Positions 44,561 to 56,064 of a stretch of DNA of 64,000 nt are shown piece after piece. The notes beneath the pieces are model-generated. The model was not told where the DNA came from. It ran no database searches and worked only from the letters and a program-made list of their open reading frames with translations. The first letter of the stretch is position 1. Each line of letters opens with the position of its first letter. A program made the position numbers and the translations under genes. This stretch comes from Lactifluus volemus (taxonomy: Eukaryota; Basidiomycota; Agaricomycetes; Russulales; Russulaceae), in assembly GCA_022376515.1 (NCBI GenBank), contig WTXI01000177.1:1-64000 (forward strand), in the 5' to 3' direction.

Positions 44561-45937
44561 GTTTCGCGAGAGTTCCTGCAGTCATGGCTCAGCCTCAGAC
44601 ACGGACAGGCGTAGAGGAGATCAATAGCCCGAGGCCGGAGGAAATACACGATCTCTCTTAGAGCCTCGCAGCCCTAAGTTTGATCGAGCTGATCCGAGTC
44701 GATGTTGAAGTCTTCCTCACTCCCGCTCGTTTCCCTGCTCCATCGTCCCTTTGGATAGGCAGAAGAAGTACAATTGAAATTTGAAGCCCATGGAAATGGC
44801 CTTACTAGAAACACACAGGTAACAAAAATATAGCTTTGTAGAAATGACGAAATGACGAAACAGAGTCAACTAAATTGGCGGGCCGGAGTTGCCGGTAGGC
44901 GACGGGCAGCGGGACAATTCGCCGACTCCTCCCGGTGTTCTCCGTTTCTCCGCCCCAATCTATTTTGTGCATGTGCGTTTCGACTACAGTAGTACCGCCA
45001 GCGAGCAGCCTTCCTCCTCCGCCGGTCGTGGGGCTACTTATGATAATGGTCCTTGTCCTCTTCTGTATTTCCGGCAGACTCGTGTGTGTTCACTGGCATC
45101 ATCATATCAGGGATTCAGGGGTCTCTTCAACAGAGTGGATAATCTGTCTAGTTTGGGGATCATTCTACTCTTCGTCCCTTGTGCTAGTCAGCGTGTTCTC
45201 CAATGTATCACTTGCGTATGGGAAAGAGTATCCTAACTATCTTTCTCCCCCTGGCTACTCCACCACCACGCCTTCAAACATTACACCTCGTCGACGTAAT
45301 CACTTTTAAGAAAAATGACATGCGTTGAATCTCGGTGTCCACTAATTGGTAGCCTCGATACATGACACATGCTCCCAGAGGCATGCCTTTCCGAGTCTCC
45401 TCCGACCGCTTCTCCTGACCCTATGAATCTCCGCTGTGCTGAGGTCAACTATGCACAATGAATACTGCAGCTGGCAGTCCCAAAACCCTCCAGAAAGGAT
45501 CGCGCTTTGGCTGGTGTTACGGTAGCACGTTTTTGAGGCAATGTAAGCTAGGATATGCAACTCGCTTCTAAGTTTCTGGCCATGCCTGTCTGAACCTAGC
45601 ATCGGGATTTGTATGAGTAGTGTGCACGATGACCGTGGAACGGAGAGATGAGTCTACGTCACTCCATTCCAATTCAGTTTCCAACCCGCTACCTCCGGTA
45701 AAATAGGAGGCATTAGGACGTGGTAGGGATGTAAAGAATGAAGTGAGGAAGTTCCTCCTATGCTATCTTAATGTCCTATAAAGACCATCCCCCAAGAGCA
45801 GCAAAAGTCTAAGAAACTTAATCCACGTCCACTATCATCTACTTTCTCAGTAAGTTGCTTTGTCGATCAAGTGCCATTCTATCGACTAGGTATCGAGAAA
45901 TCGAAACCTAGTCACTTTCAAACAACCCGCTCCCTCG
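44561..45937. other. Intergenic; kinase 1 promoter
   Basis: A short stretch near 44885-44945 (ggcgacgggc context) is also found upstream of the other kinase copies (48150, 51575, 56350). The rest has no supported gene. TATAAAG near 45777 fits the kinase 1 promoter and is followed by a leader segment also seen in the other copies. Confidence 0.45.
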
Positions 45938-47165
45938 ATGCCTTCGTGTCCTGCGTCTGCATCCCAGCTTCTGGGACAAACCATCGATAACGGTGTGCTC
46001 CGGATCGAGGCCATCCTGGGTGCGGGGTCCTTCGGCGTTGTCTACCGTGCTGTCGATACCAGGACAGGAGCGCAATATGCCGTCAAGTGTGTAGAGAAGC
46101 ACGGGTCCCACTACTACCAAACTCGCGAGCGAGAGCTACACGCGCGAGTTTCATCGCATCCCCACGTCCTCACGTTCCACCGTGAGATCAACACGGACCG
46201 CTATGCCTTCTTCGTCTACGATCTATGCGCAGGCGACCTCCATTCGGTTATAAAAAAGATGGCATTCTTCCGCGAGGATGAACTCATCAAACGCGTTTTC
46301 ATTCAAATCATCAATGCGGTTGAATACTGTCACTCTCGTGGCGTGTACCATCGGGATCTCAAGCCAGAGAACATCCTCGTTTCTGTTGAAAGCGAAGACA
46401 TGAACGTTTTCCTTGCCGACTTTGGTTTTGCCACCACGAGCAAAATGACGGAATCGTCTTGTGGAACGCCGTGCTTCATGAGCCCAGGTATGTCGAACTT
46501 CCGGATGTCATTCACCGCGAGCCAACACAATAGCAGAGTCGCTCGTACGGCCCGGGAAACACATGTACTCCACTGTTCACGGAGACATTTGGGCACTCGG
46601 CTGCATACTCGCCGAGATGATCGCCAGTGTACGCCCCTGGGAGAAGGCTTCCCTAGAGGATAGGAACTACCGGGCCTACCGTGACATAGCCATAAGGGAT
46701 CGAGACATTTTGTTCGAAGTACTCCCTCTATCATCCCCTGCCCGCCACCTCCTTCTGAAGATCTTCTCCACGGAACCGGAACAGCGTCCCTCCCTCGCAG
46801 CTATTCGCATGGAGGTTCTTGCCGTTGATACATTCTTCATGAGCAAACAGAAGGCGGCGGAGTCTGGGTGGACAGAGCGCCTTGAGAGAATGATGGTGCG
46901 GAAGATACATGCGCGTGGACAGAATGTCGACGCATTCCGCTGTTCTTTGGAAAATCGTTACACCTCATGCGCAGTGTTGTCGTCGTCAGAATCTCGCTAC
47001 TCATGTGGATCATCATCTTCGGCATTCGAGTCGAGCTCTGCCGAATGGGGCGACGTACCCCTGACGCCTCCTGCTCTGGCAGTAGAAGATGTGGAGATGG
47101 GAAAGGATTCTAGCCGGCCTGAGTTGCCACCACTACGCATAGTAGCTACTTCTCAGAATTTTTGA
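45938..47165 (+). CDS. Ran1-like Ser/Thr protein kinase, copy 1 (canonical DFG)
   Basis: Two exons, 45938-46487 and 46534-47165; the 46-bp intron lies in the activation segment. All kinase landmarks are kept: GAGSFG loop, YAVKCVEK (ATP lysine), HPHVLTFH, hinge FFVYDLCAGDL, catalytic YHRDLKPEN, DFGFATTS, CGTPCFMSP followed across the intron by AES (APE position), GDIWALGCILAEMI, and PEQRPSLAAIRMEV. After the kinase domain comes a Ser/acid-rich tail of about 100 residues ending ATSQNF. The hinge YDLCAGDL and the CGTPCFMSPE-type segment suit the Ran1/Ksp1-like group common in mushroom fungi. Likely active. It is the only one of four local copies with DFG, so probably closest to the ancestor. Confidence 0.9.
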
Positions 47166-48400
47166 GCGATTGCTACAGTAATGGATACACACGACCGTAG
47201 ATCATACCGTGATTAGTGTAGACAATGCTTATAATTTATCCAATGCTTCACATACTACCATGGACAATCGGTATTTAGGAAACTGTAATCACTCTGAACC
47301 AGACCCCGTGGCAATTCGAGCGTAATTTCAACCGAAGACGAAGCTGGCCCGTGGGGTAGGAGTTGTTGACACACATCGTCAATCCGTCAACCATTACAGT
47401 GCGGGGAGTGATCTGAGGCTTCTGAGCATGGTCTTCTCCATTTTCTATCATTGGTCTGTTTGTTCTTTCTAATTTGCTTTGTCGCTTCAAACTATTCATG
47501 GCCGTCGACGGAGGGGGTCCCGACCACGTCCGCTCCATCTGATCGGCAACCTTCTTGTTGTACTAAAAGATTTTGTTTTGCCTTCATACACGAAATTCTC
47601 GAAGAGATATGCATGAAGAAGTCTGACCCTTTGTGTGGTCCGATGTATCTGCCTCGAAAGGTTCCAAATATGATGGTTCTTAGTAATAGGCGTTCAGTTT
47701 CACACATCCCATAATGACAATTCAACAAACGCATGAACTGTTAAGTGAGCAATCATAGAGTTTTAGTAGAAATACTTATGTCATTAAAAAAAAGGAGCCT
47801 CATTGAAGGGAAGGAAAAGCCAGGAGTAAGGCCCGCCCTTTGAGTGCTAATGTGATATCCCACAGTCATGTTGAGACGTCCCGCGGAAGGGTCTGTGAGG
47901 ATGGAGGAAAATAGAGTGAATACCATGTCCTGTGTTAAGAATAAGCAAGGTAGTGAGGAAAAGGTGGAAGTTTTTTAAAAAAAAATCAAAGCTTATATCC
48001 CGCAACATGGGTAATGTGTAAACGTTGGGCTGGATGTGCCAATGAGGACGTGGAGGTAGGAATCGTGGTTGTCGGAGTAGAGTGGGCAGTGCCAGACGAC
48101 GTGGTCTACGGTTTGAAGACAAGTTTGCGGGTGGAGGCACTACGGGCCGGTGTTCCGGTAGGCGACGGGCCAGCGGGACATCGCCGACTCCACCGGTGGT
48201 CCGTTTCGAGTCGCAGGGGATGCAGTCTTCATCCTCCGCCAGTCGTGGGACAACCGATCTTGCTTCCACATGGCTACTCCACCACCACGCCTTCACGATA
48301 AAGTACCTCCTATACTGTCTCAATAAAGACCACGCCCGAGAACACCAAATGTCCAAGAAACTTAACTCACGTCCACCATAGTCACCTTCACTTTTTCTCG
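47166..48400. repeat. Spacer repeat with LINE tail between kinases 1 and 2
   Basis: 47454-47850 is the first of three copies of a spacer also at 50336-50740 and 53680-54060 (shared A-run followed by GGAGCCTCATTGAAGGG at 47789, 50674 and 54019). A truncated LINE 3' end follows on the minus strand, then the kinase 2 promoter. Confidence 0.75.
47968..48260 (-). mobile_element. Truncated LINE 3' end, fragment 1
   Basis: On the minus strand it encodes LQTVDHVVWHCPLYSD, the short Cys/His segment at the C-terminus of fungal LINE (Tad-like) reverse-transcriptase proteins, and ends in an A-rich tract at about 47970-47985. Only the last ~300 bp of such an element remain. Confidence 0.6.
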
Positions 48401-49658
48401 ATGCCTTCCGAGTCATATCCTGCATCTGCATCCCAGCTTCTGGGACGAACGATCGATAATGGTGCGCTCCGAATCGAGGCCATCCTGGGTGCGGGGTCCT
48501 TCGGCGTTGTCTACCGTGCTGTCGACACCAACACAGGAGCGCAATATGCCGTCAAATGTGTAGAGAAGCATGAGTCCGACTACCAAGCTCGCGAGCGCAG
48601 GCTACACGCGCGAGTTTCATCCCACCCTCACGTCCTCACGTTCCACTGTGAGATCAACACGGACCGCTATGTCTTCTTCGTCTACGATCTATGTGCTGGC
48701 ACCCTCCATTCGGTGATCAAAAAGTTGACGTTCTTCCGCGAGGATGAGCTCATCAAACGCGTTTTCATTCAAATTCTCGATGCGGTTGAATACTGTCATT
48801 CTCGTGGCGTGTACCACCGGGATCTGAAGCCGGAGAACATCCTCGTTTCTGCTGAAAGTGAAGACATGAACGTTTTCCTTGCCGACTTTAGTCTTGCCAC
48901 CACGAGTCAAACGACAGAATCACCTTGTGGAACGCCGTGCTTCATGATCCCAGGTATGTCAATTTTCCAGATGTCGTTCATCTCGAGCTAACTTGAACAC
49001 AATAGCAGAGTCGCACCACATGCCATACTCCAACGTTCAAGGAGACATTTGGGCACTCGGTTGCATACTCGCGGAGATGATTTCCAATATCCGTCTTTGG
49101 GAGAAGATTCCCCCAGATAGTAGTTATGGCGACTACATAGGGAATCGACACATCGACTACATAATGAATCGACGCGTCAACTACATACTGCAGCGACAAG
49201 TTTTGTTCGATATACTCCCTATATCATACTCCGCCTACGTTCTCCTTCGGGATATCTTCTCCACGATATCGGATCCGAGGCTGCGCCTCTCCCTCGCAGA
49301 TATTCGCAAGGAGGTTACGGAAATAGATACATTCTTCATTACCGAACAGCAGGCAGCGTATTCTCGTATGTGGAGAGGGTGGCCTGAGGAAATGATGGAG
49401 CAGAAGATCAATGCGTGCGGACAGAATGTCGACGCATTCCGTCATTCTTCCGAAACTCGGTACTCGTGTGGATCATTGTCTTCGGGCGGCACGGCATTTG
49501 AGTCAAGCTCTGCAGAACGGAGAGACGTACCCCTGTTGCCTCCTGCTCTGGCAGTAGAAGGTATGGGAATGGGGAAGAATTTTAGCAGGATAAAGTTGCC
49601 ACAACCACGAAAGTTGCTTCGCCGACTTTTTAAGCGATTGGCTTTGAAGCTGAAGTAA
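48401..49658 (+). CDS. Ran1-like Ser/Thr kinase, copy 2 (DFS variant)
   Basis: Exons 48401-48953 and 49006-49658; the 52-bp intron is at the same place as in copy 1. It keeps GAGSFG, YAVKCVEK, HRDLKPEN, CGTPCFMIP followed by AES, and GDIWALGCILAEMI. DFG, however, is DFS (LADFSLATTS), removing the glycine that permits the DFG flip. The C-lobe has an extra repeat-like insert (NRHIDYIMNRRVNYI). The tail ends with a basic, hydrophobic peptide (LRRLFKRLALKLK) absent from copy 1. Otherwise uninterrupted. It may be a catalytically altered kinase or pseudokinase; magnesium-binding Asp and both lysines remain, so activity is not excluded. Lies in the left unit of a 3.36-kb direct duplication. Confidence 0.85.
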
Positions 49659-51050
49659 TGGACTTTGCGCGTACATACGACTGTGTATCATAAAGACTTT
49701 CCTTCTATTATTTTATCCAATGTTTCACACTCTGCCGGTATTCAGGAAAACATCATTTTTCATGTGGACAAGGTGCATTGGATAGTATAACATGATAAAC
49801 GCATAGCTTGGCCAAGCATATAATTTACTTTTGTGAATGCTTCTTCTGACTGTGCTTACTCTCTCGTCTGCATCCTCACCGTGAGTATTTTCCATTGATA
49901 GCCGAGCCATTGGGATTCTCTGAACATGATTTTACAGGTTCTGTCCTTCAAGCTGTTGATTGTGTACTCGTGCACCACGGCTCGTCTCAGTCATCGTGTC
50001 GGGGCTTGGCAGGACATGCGGGAACAAGAACGGACACGTTACTGAGGAGAGGAGGATATCGAACAGGCCGGATAATAGGGCAATGATGTCGACAAAGATT
50101 GTAAATGGCAGATGGGATGTGGTGGTATCAGACTCGGACCACTTGGACCCCCGTGCTGCGAGTCCGCGCTGGCAACCGATGATTACAGTGTTGGCCAGAG
50201 CCTGATCCTGCAAGTGAAAGGAATGTTCAAGGGCGCAGAAACTCCATCATGGGACGATAAATTGTGTGCGAAGGGATGAGTTGAAGAATGGATAACTGGC
50301 ATTGCACTCCGTTTTCTATCGTTGTCGATTCGTTGATCTGTTTGTTCTTTCTAATTTGCTTTTTCGCTCTTTAAACTATTCATGGCCATCAACCATCGAC
50401 GGAGGGGGTCCCGACTACGTCTGCTCCATCTGATCGGCAACCTTCTTGTTATACCAAAATATATATTTTTCCTTCATACACGAAATTCTCGAAGAGATAT
50501 GAGTCTGACCCTTTGTGTGGTCATGTATCTGCCTCGAAAGGTTCCAAATATGATGGTCCTTAGTAACAGGCATTCAGTTTCACACATCCCACAATGACAA
50601 TCCAACAACCACATACTATAGCTATTCAAGTGAGCAATCATAGAGTTTTAGTAGAAATACGTATATCGTTAAAAAAAAAGGAGCCTCATTGAAGGGAAGG
50701 AAAAGCCAGGATTAAGGCCCGCCCTTTGAGTACTAATGTGATATCTCACAGTCATGTTGAGACCTCCCGCGGAAGGGCCTGTGAGGATGGAGGAAAGTAG
50801 AGTGAACACCATGTCCTGTGTTAAGCATAAGCAAGGTGGTGAGGAAATGGTGGAAGTTATTTTATATAATCAACGTTTACATCCCGCAACAGGATTGGAT
50901 CAGGTGGCGGAGGGAATGTGGGTAATGTGTAAACATTGGGCCGGACGGAGGGTTGGCTGTTCTGGGCAGTAAAGGGGAGGTAGAGAGTGGAAAGCTATCT
51001 ACGAGCTAAAGGGAGTCAACTCCGGGTTCCAGGTTTGTCTCGGGGCCATG
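48401..51050. repeat. Tandem kinase duplication, left unit
   Basis: Repeated at 51765-54430 with an offset of 3346-3364 bp along its length and near-identity, including the non-coding part 49680-50340 against 53040-53680. Kinase, spacer and LINE tail are all part of the unit. Confidence 0.88.
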
Positions 51051-51187
51051 CAGGCACCGTAACGAGTCGTCTTGGAGGAGCTCCACCGCCGTGAGCTGTG
51101 CCTAGGAGGATGTGGAGAAAGGAATTGTGGTTGATCAGGCGTCGGCAGTGCGAGACGACGTGTTCTACAGTTTGAAGAGGGGCATGC
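50860..51187 (-). mobile_element. Truncated LINE 3' end, fragment 2
   Basis: Minus strand encodes LQTVEHVVSHCRRL and LHILLGTAHGGG, the C-terminal Cys/His segment of a LINE protein. It is joined at its 5' side to the A-rich end of fragment 3. Confidence 0.6.
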
Positions 51188-51640
51188 TTTTTTTAAAAAA
51201 AAATCAGCATTTATTATATCCTGCAACATGTGACTATGACAAAGACGCGGCCCCTAGGGGTACGGATCAGGCGACGGGGGAGTGTGGGTGAGGTATAACG
51301 TTAGGCTGGACGGAAGGATGGCTGTTTTGGGGTGGGAAAGGGAGTAGAGAGTGGGTACTATCTACAGCGAGAAGGTGTATAATCTATCTAAGAAAAAATC
51401 ATCAATCCCGGGTTCCAGGCTTGTCTCAGGGCCATGCAGGCACGCGTCGCTTTCAGGAAGCACCACCTGGGCTGTGCCTAGGAGAACGGGGAAGGAAATG
51501 TCGCGGCGGCGGAAGACTCGGAGGGGCATGCTGCGGAAGTTTGCGGGTAAGGGGAACCACGGGCCGGGGTTCCGGTAGGCGACGGGCGAGCGGGATATCG
51601 CCGACTACGCAGGCGATGCAGTTCTTCATCCTCCACCGGG
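51188..51640 (-). mobile_element. Truncated LINE 3' end, fragment 3
   Basis: A-rich tract at 51190-51205 (minus-strand poly-A end) followed by the same 3' UTR words as in fragments 1 and 5 (for example GCAACATGTGACTATGACAA). The coding part is decayed. Confidence 0.5.
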
Positions 51641-51764
51641 TTTGTATGCTCCGCCGGGTTTGTATGCATTCGATAGAATAGGAGGCACCAGAACGATAAA
51701 GTGCCTCCTATACTGTCTCAATAATAACCTCTTCCGACGTCCACCATCATAGTCACCTTTCTCG

Positions 51765-53013
51765 ATGCCTTCCGAATCATATCTTGCGTCTGCATCCCAG
51801 CTTCTGGGGAAAACTATCGACAACGGCGTGCTCCGGATCGAGGCCATCCTGGGTGCGGGGTCCTTCGGCGTTGTCTACCGTGCTGTCGACACCAGGACAG
51901 GAGCGCAATATGCCGTCAAGTGTGTAGAGAAGCATGAGTCCGACTACCAAGCTCGCGAGCGAAGGCTACACGCGCGAGTTTCATCCCACCCTCACGTCCT
52001 CACGTTCCACTGTGAGATCAACACGGACCGCTATGTCTTCTTCGTCTACGATCTATGTGCTGGCACCCTCCATTCGGTGATCAAAAAGTTGACGTTCTTC
52101 CGCGAGGATGAACTCATCAAACGCGTTTTCATTCAAATTCTCGATGCGGTTGAATACTGTCATTCTCGTGGTGTGTACCACCGGGATCTGAAGCCAGAGA
52201 ACATCCTCGTTTCTGCTGAGAGCGAAGACATGGACGTTTTCCTCGCCGACTTTAGTCTTGCCACCACGAGTAAAACGACGGAATCACCTTGTGGAACGCC
52301 GTGCTTCATGATCCCAGGTATGTCAATTTTCCAGATGTCGTTCATCGTGAGCTAACTTGAACACAATAGCAGAGTCGCACCACATGCCATACTCCAACGT
52401 TCAAGGAGACATTTGGGCACTCGGTTGCATACTCGCAGAGATGATTTCCAATATCCGTCTCTGGGAGAAGATTCCCCCAGATAGTAGTTATGGCGACTAC
52501 ATAGAGAATCGACACATCGACTACATAATGAATCGACGCGTCGACTACATACTGCATCGACACGTTTTGTTCGATATACTCCCTATATCATACTCCGCCT
52601 ACGTTCTCCTTCGGGATATCTTCTCTACGATATCGGATCCGAAGCTGCGTCCCTCCCTCGCAGATATTCGCAAGGAGGTTATGGAAATCGATACATTCTT
52701 CATTACCGAACAGCAGGCAACGCATTCTCGTAGGTGGAGAGGGTGGCCTGAGAGAACGATGGAGCAGAAGATAAAAGCGTGCGAAGAGAATGTCGATGCA
52801 TTCTGTCGTTCTTCCGAAACTCGGTACTCGTGTGGATCATCGTCTTCGGGCGGCACGGCATTTGAGTCAAGCTCTGCAGAACGGAGAGACGTACCCCTGT
52901 TGCCTCCTGCTCTGGCAGTAGAAGGTATGGGAATGGGGAAGAATTTTAGCAGGATAAAGTTGCCACAACCACTTCGCCGATTTTTTAAGCGATTTGCTTT
53001 CAAGCTGAAGTAA
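51765..53013 (+). CDS. Ran1-like Ser/Thr kinase, copy 3 (DFS variant)
   Basis: Exons 51765-52317 and 52370-53013; nearly identical to copy 2. GAGSFG, YAVKCVEK, HRDLKPEN, DFS, CGTPCFMIP followed by AES, and the basic tail (LRRFFKRFAFKLK) are all present. Differences are mainly scattered substitutions and a small deletion near the C-terminus (PRKL missing). The frame is open throughout, so purifying selection or very recent duplication is implied. Its leader is shorter than that of copies 2 and 4: about 25-30 bp including the CCAAGAAACTTAA block are missing next to the AATAA promoter word, so its expression may differ. Confidence 0.85.
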
Positions 53014-54430
53014 TGGACTTTGCGCGTACATACGACTGTGTATCATAAAGACTTTCCTTCTATTATTTTATCCAATGTTTCACATACTGCCGGTATTCAG
53101 GAAAACTTCATTTTTCATGTGGACAAGTTGCATTGGATAGTACAACATGATAAACGCGTAGCTTGGCTAAGCATATGAATTACTTTTGTGAATGCTTCTT
53201 CTGACTGTGCTTACTCTCTCGTCTGCATCCTCACCGTGAGTATTTTCCATTGATAGCCGAGCCATTGGGATTCTCTGAACATGATTTTACAGGTTCTGTC
53301 CTTCAAGCTGTTGATTGTGTACTCGTGCACCACGGCTCGTCTCAGTCATCGTGTCGGGGCTTGGCAGGACATGCGGGAACAAGAACGGACACGTTACTGA
53401 GGAGAGGAGGACATCGAACAGGCCGGATGAAAGGTCGATGATGTCAACAAAGATTGTAAATGGCAGATGGGATGTGGTGGTATCAGACTCGGACCACTTG
53501 GACCCCCGTGCTGCGAGTCCGCGCTGGCAGCCGATGATTACAGTGTTGGCCAGAGCCTGGTCCTGCAAGTGAAAGGAATGTTCAAGGGCGCAGAAACCCC
53601 ATCATGGGAGGAGAAGTTGTGTGTGAAGGGATGGGTTGAAGAATGGATAATTGGCATCGCATCCCGTTTTCTATCGTTGATCTGTTTGTTCTTTCTAATT
53701 TGTTTTTTCGCTCTTCAAACTATTCATGACCACCGACGGAGGGGGGTTCCCGACCATGTCTGCTCCATCTGATCGGCAACCTTCTGGTTATACCAAGAGA
53801 TTTCTTTTGCCTTCATACATGAAATTCTCGAAGAGATATGCATGAAGGAGTCTGACCCTTTGTGTGGTCCGATGTATCTGCCTCGAAAGGTTCCAAATAT
53901 GATGATCCTTAGTAACAGGCATTCAGTTTCACACATCCCACAAAGACAATCCAACAACCGCATACTATAGCTGTTCAAGTGAGCAATCATAGTGTTTTAG
54001 TAGAAATACGTATGTCATTAAAAAAAAGGAGCCTCATTGAAGGGAAGGAAAAGTAAGGCCCCGCCTTTGAGTACTAATGTAATATCTCACGGTCATGTTG
54101 AGGCCTCCTGCGGACTCGGAAGGGCCTGTGAGGAGGAAAGCAGAGTGAATACCATGTCATGTGTTAAGCATAAGCAAGGTGGTGAGGAAATAGTGGAAGT
54201 TATTTTAAATAATTAATGTTTATATCACGCAACAGGATTGGATCAGGTGGCGGAGGGAATGTGGGTAACTTAATGGGTAAACGTTGGGCTAGATGGAGGG
54301 TTGGCTGTTCGGGGCAGTAAAGGGAAGGTAGAGAGTGGAAAGCTATCTACGAGCTAAAGTGAATATAAAAATAGTCAACTCCGGGTTCCACGTTTGTCTC
54401 GGGGCCATGCAGGCACCGTAACAAGTCGTC
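51765..54430. repeat. Tandem kinase duplication, right unit
   Basis: Copy of 48401-51050; see that entry. The LINE tail at its right end is cut at about 54442 by an insertion that runs to about 56244. Confidence 0.88.
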
Positions 54431-54441
54431 TTGAGGAAGCT

Positions 54442-54607
54442 CTATTGGACGACAGATCAATGCTGAGGCTCAGTCAGAAAGAGAAAAGACTGTATTATCT
54501 ACCTATTGGACGACAGATCAATGCTGAGGCTAGGTAGATAGTAAGTAACTTAGAAGTGAAGTAAATAGTGATAAGATACTAACCTCAGTCAGAAAGAGAA
54601 AAGACTG
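54442..54607. repeat. Short direct-repeat block
   Basis: GACGACAGATCAATGCTGAG occurs at about 54449 and 54511. CAGTCAGAAAGAGAAAAGAC occurs at 54471 and 54586. The block sits at the left end of the 1.8-kb insertion. Origin not recognised. Confidence 0.6.
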
Positions 54608-54865
54608 AGGTGTGCGGAACACAGAAGTTACAGTACTTATGCTAGAAGGTAACTGAGATAATTAGTAGACTAATATTGAAGCAATAAAAGGTGGAACGCT
54701 ATGTGAAACGAAGAGATCGGGGCAATATGATGAAACGTAGATAACGACTGTCCAAAATCAGTAATCTGTCCGAAACTGGTATCACCGGGTATAAACGGTC
54801 ACACGTCACGTAACGTGTCACCGCGCGTTGGCTCGACTTACGCAACGCGAGGCTGCGCTTCCAAC

Positions 54866-55275
54866 AAGCTCCATTTTTTTTTTTAAAAATCTGCATTTGT
54901 ATACCGCAACATGTGACTATGACAAAGACGCAGACCCCGAACTACGGGATTGGTACAGGTGGTGGTATGGAAGAAAGGAGAGTAGCGGTAAAAACTAGAT
55001 GGAAGCGTGGCATTAGGAGGCGGGAAGGGTATATTAACGGGGACTACAGGTGTGGGGCATTAATCTGGGTCCCAGGTTTGTCTGGGGAGCATGCAGACAC
55101 GGGTGGTCTGGTTGAAGCGACTTAGTGCTGCACCACCCTGGGAGGTGCTGAGGAGGACGGGCAGTGAGGAGTCCCGGTCAATAGGTTGCAGGATGTCCCG
55201 TCGGGCGTCGGTGTATAATGGGCAGGAGGAGATAATATGATCTACAGTTTGGAGAGGGGCGCCACATGGGCCGGA
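54866..55275 (-). mobile_element. Truncated LINE 3' end, fragment 5 (best preserved)
   Basis: The minus strand from 55270 is open for about 66 codons: APLQTVDHIISSCPLYTD, then ARRDILQPIDRDSSLPVLL, then TTRVCMLPRQTWDPD and a stop. A ~200-bp 3' UTR and an A-rich end at 54867-54884 follow. The HxxxxC-P-xY arrangement is the terminal zinc-type segment of fungal LINE polyproteins. Confidence 0.65.
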
Positions 55276-55354
55276 TCTAGCGGATCTAGCGGACCGGAAA
55301 CCGCGGACAGCGAGGACACGCTAACTATGATTAATGACAATATATGTACTGGAG

Positions 55355-56064
55355 TACTATATCCAACCTAACCATCGGCCACACCCACCATTCGGACAGT
55401 CACACAGTGTCACACCGGCTCCACGTGATGGACAGGGCCTTGCCGTGATGTCCTTACCGGCCACTATGGATACCTCACCAGCCAATCTGTTCATTGTACT
55501 CAACAATGACAACCTCAGTGCAACATTTCTCTCTCAAATAAGTAATTTGAAGGGCAAATATAAATTTAAACCAGCCAATTAGAACTAGAATTGGCTGCAT
55601 GCCACCTTGAGGAATGGGGAACTTGAAGTCAGTGACCTGCTGGCACTTCTTTTTTGACCTTACAGCCTGTAGCTAATAAAAAAGGGACATTCCTTTGAGC
55701 TTGAAATATGGGATTGAGAACTTGCCTCCCTAACACAGGCCCTAACATTCGTACTACTCATGTTCCAAATACGGTATTATTGACGGGCCGCGTCAGCTGC
55801 AGAGCTTCGGCCACATCGGACAGCACGTGACTCAACCCTCCGAGTCTCCCACGCACAGACTCGGCAAGTCGGCAAGCGTGACAGTTCACCTCTTTTTCGT
55901 TCTCATTGAAACATACACTGCATGCCCCCAAAACACCTAAAATATCATAAAGACATGTATTAAATGATACCTGCCAAATATAAAATGACGCGGGCCAGAA
56001 ATGAGTGAGATATAACAAAGTGTCCGAATGGTGGGTGTGGCCGATGGTTAGGTTGGATATAGTA
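55355..56064. mobile_element. Element with 44-bp perfect terminal inverted repeats
   Basis: 55355-55398 and 56021-56064 are exact reverse complements over 44 bp. The 622 bp between are AT-rich with no transposase. Flanking target duplication was not found. Size and structure suit a MITE-like non-autonomous DNA element. Confidence 0.55.

Larger units (their letters stand above)
49659..51764. other. Spacer between kinases 2 and 3
   Basis: Kinase 3' flank, a conserved non-coding block (49700-50340; its 60-90-codon frames on both strands look like chance), the spacer repeat, two consecutive LINE tails (about 50860-51187 and 51188-51640) and the kinase 3 promoter. Confidence 0.6.

Noticed and set aside
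47847..48431. 194-codon minus-strand frame antisense to the kinase 2 promoter
   Set aside because: Crosses the LINE tail in a frame other than the one encoding the Cys/His segment; no support as a gene.
49895..53441. Conserved 60-90-codon frames after kinases 2 and 3 on both strands
   Set aside because: Conservation is explained by the recent 3.36-kb duplication; both strands are equally open, so no coding bias.
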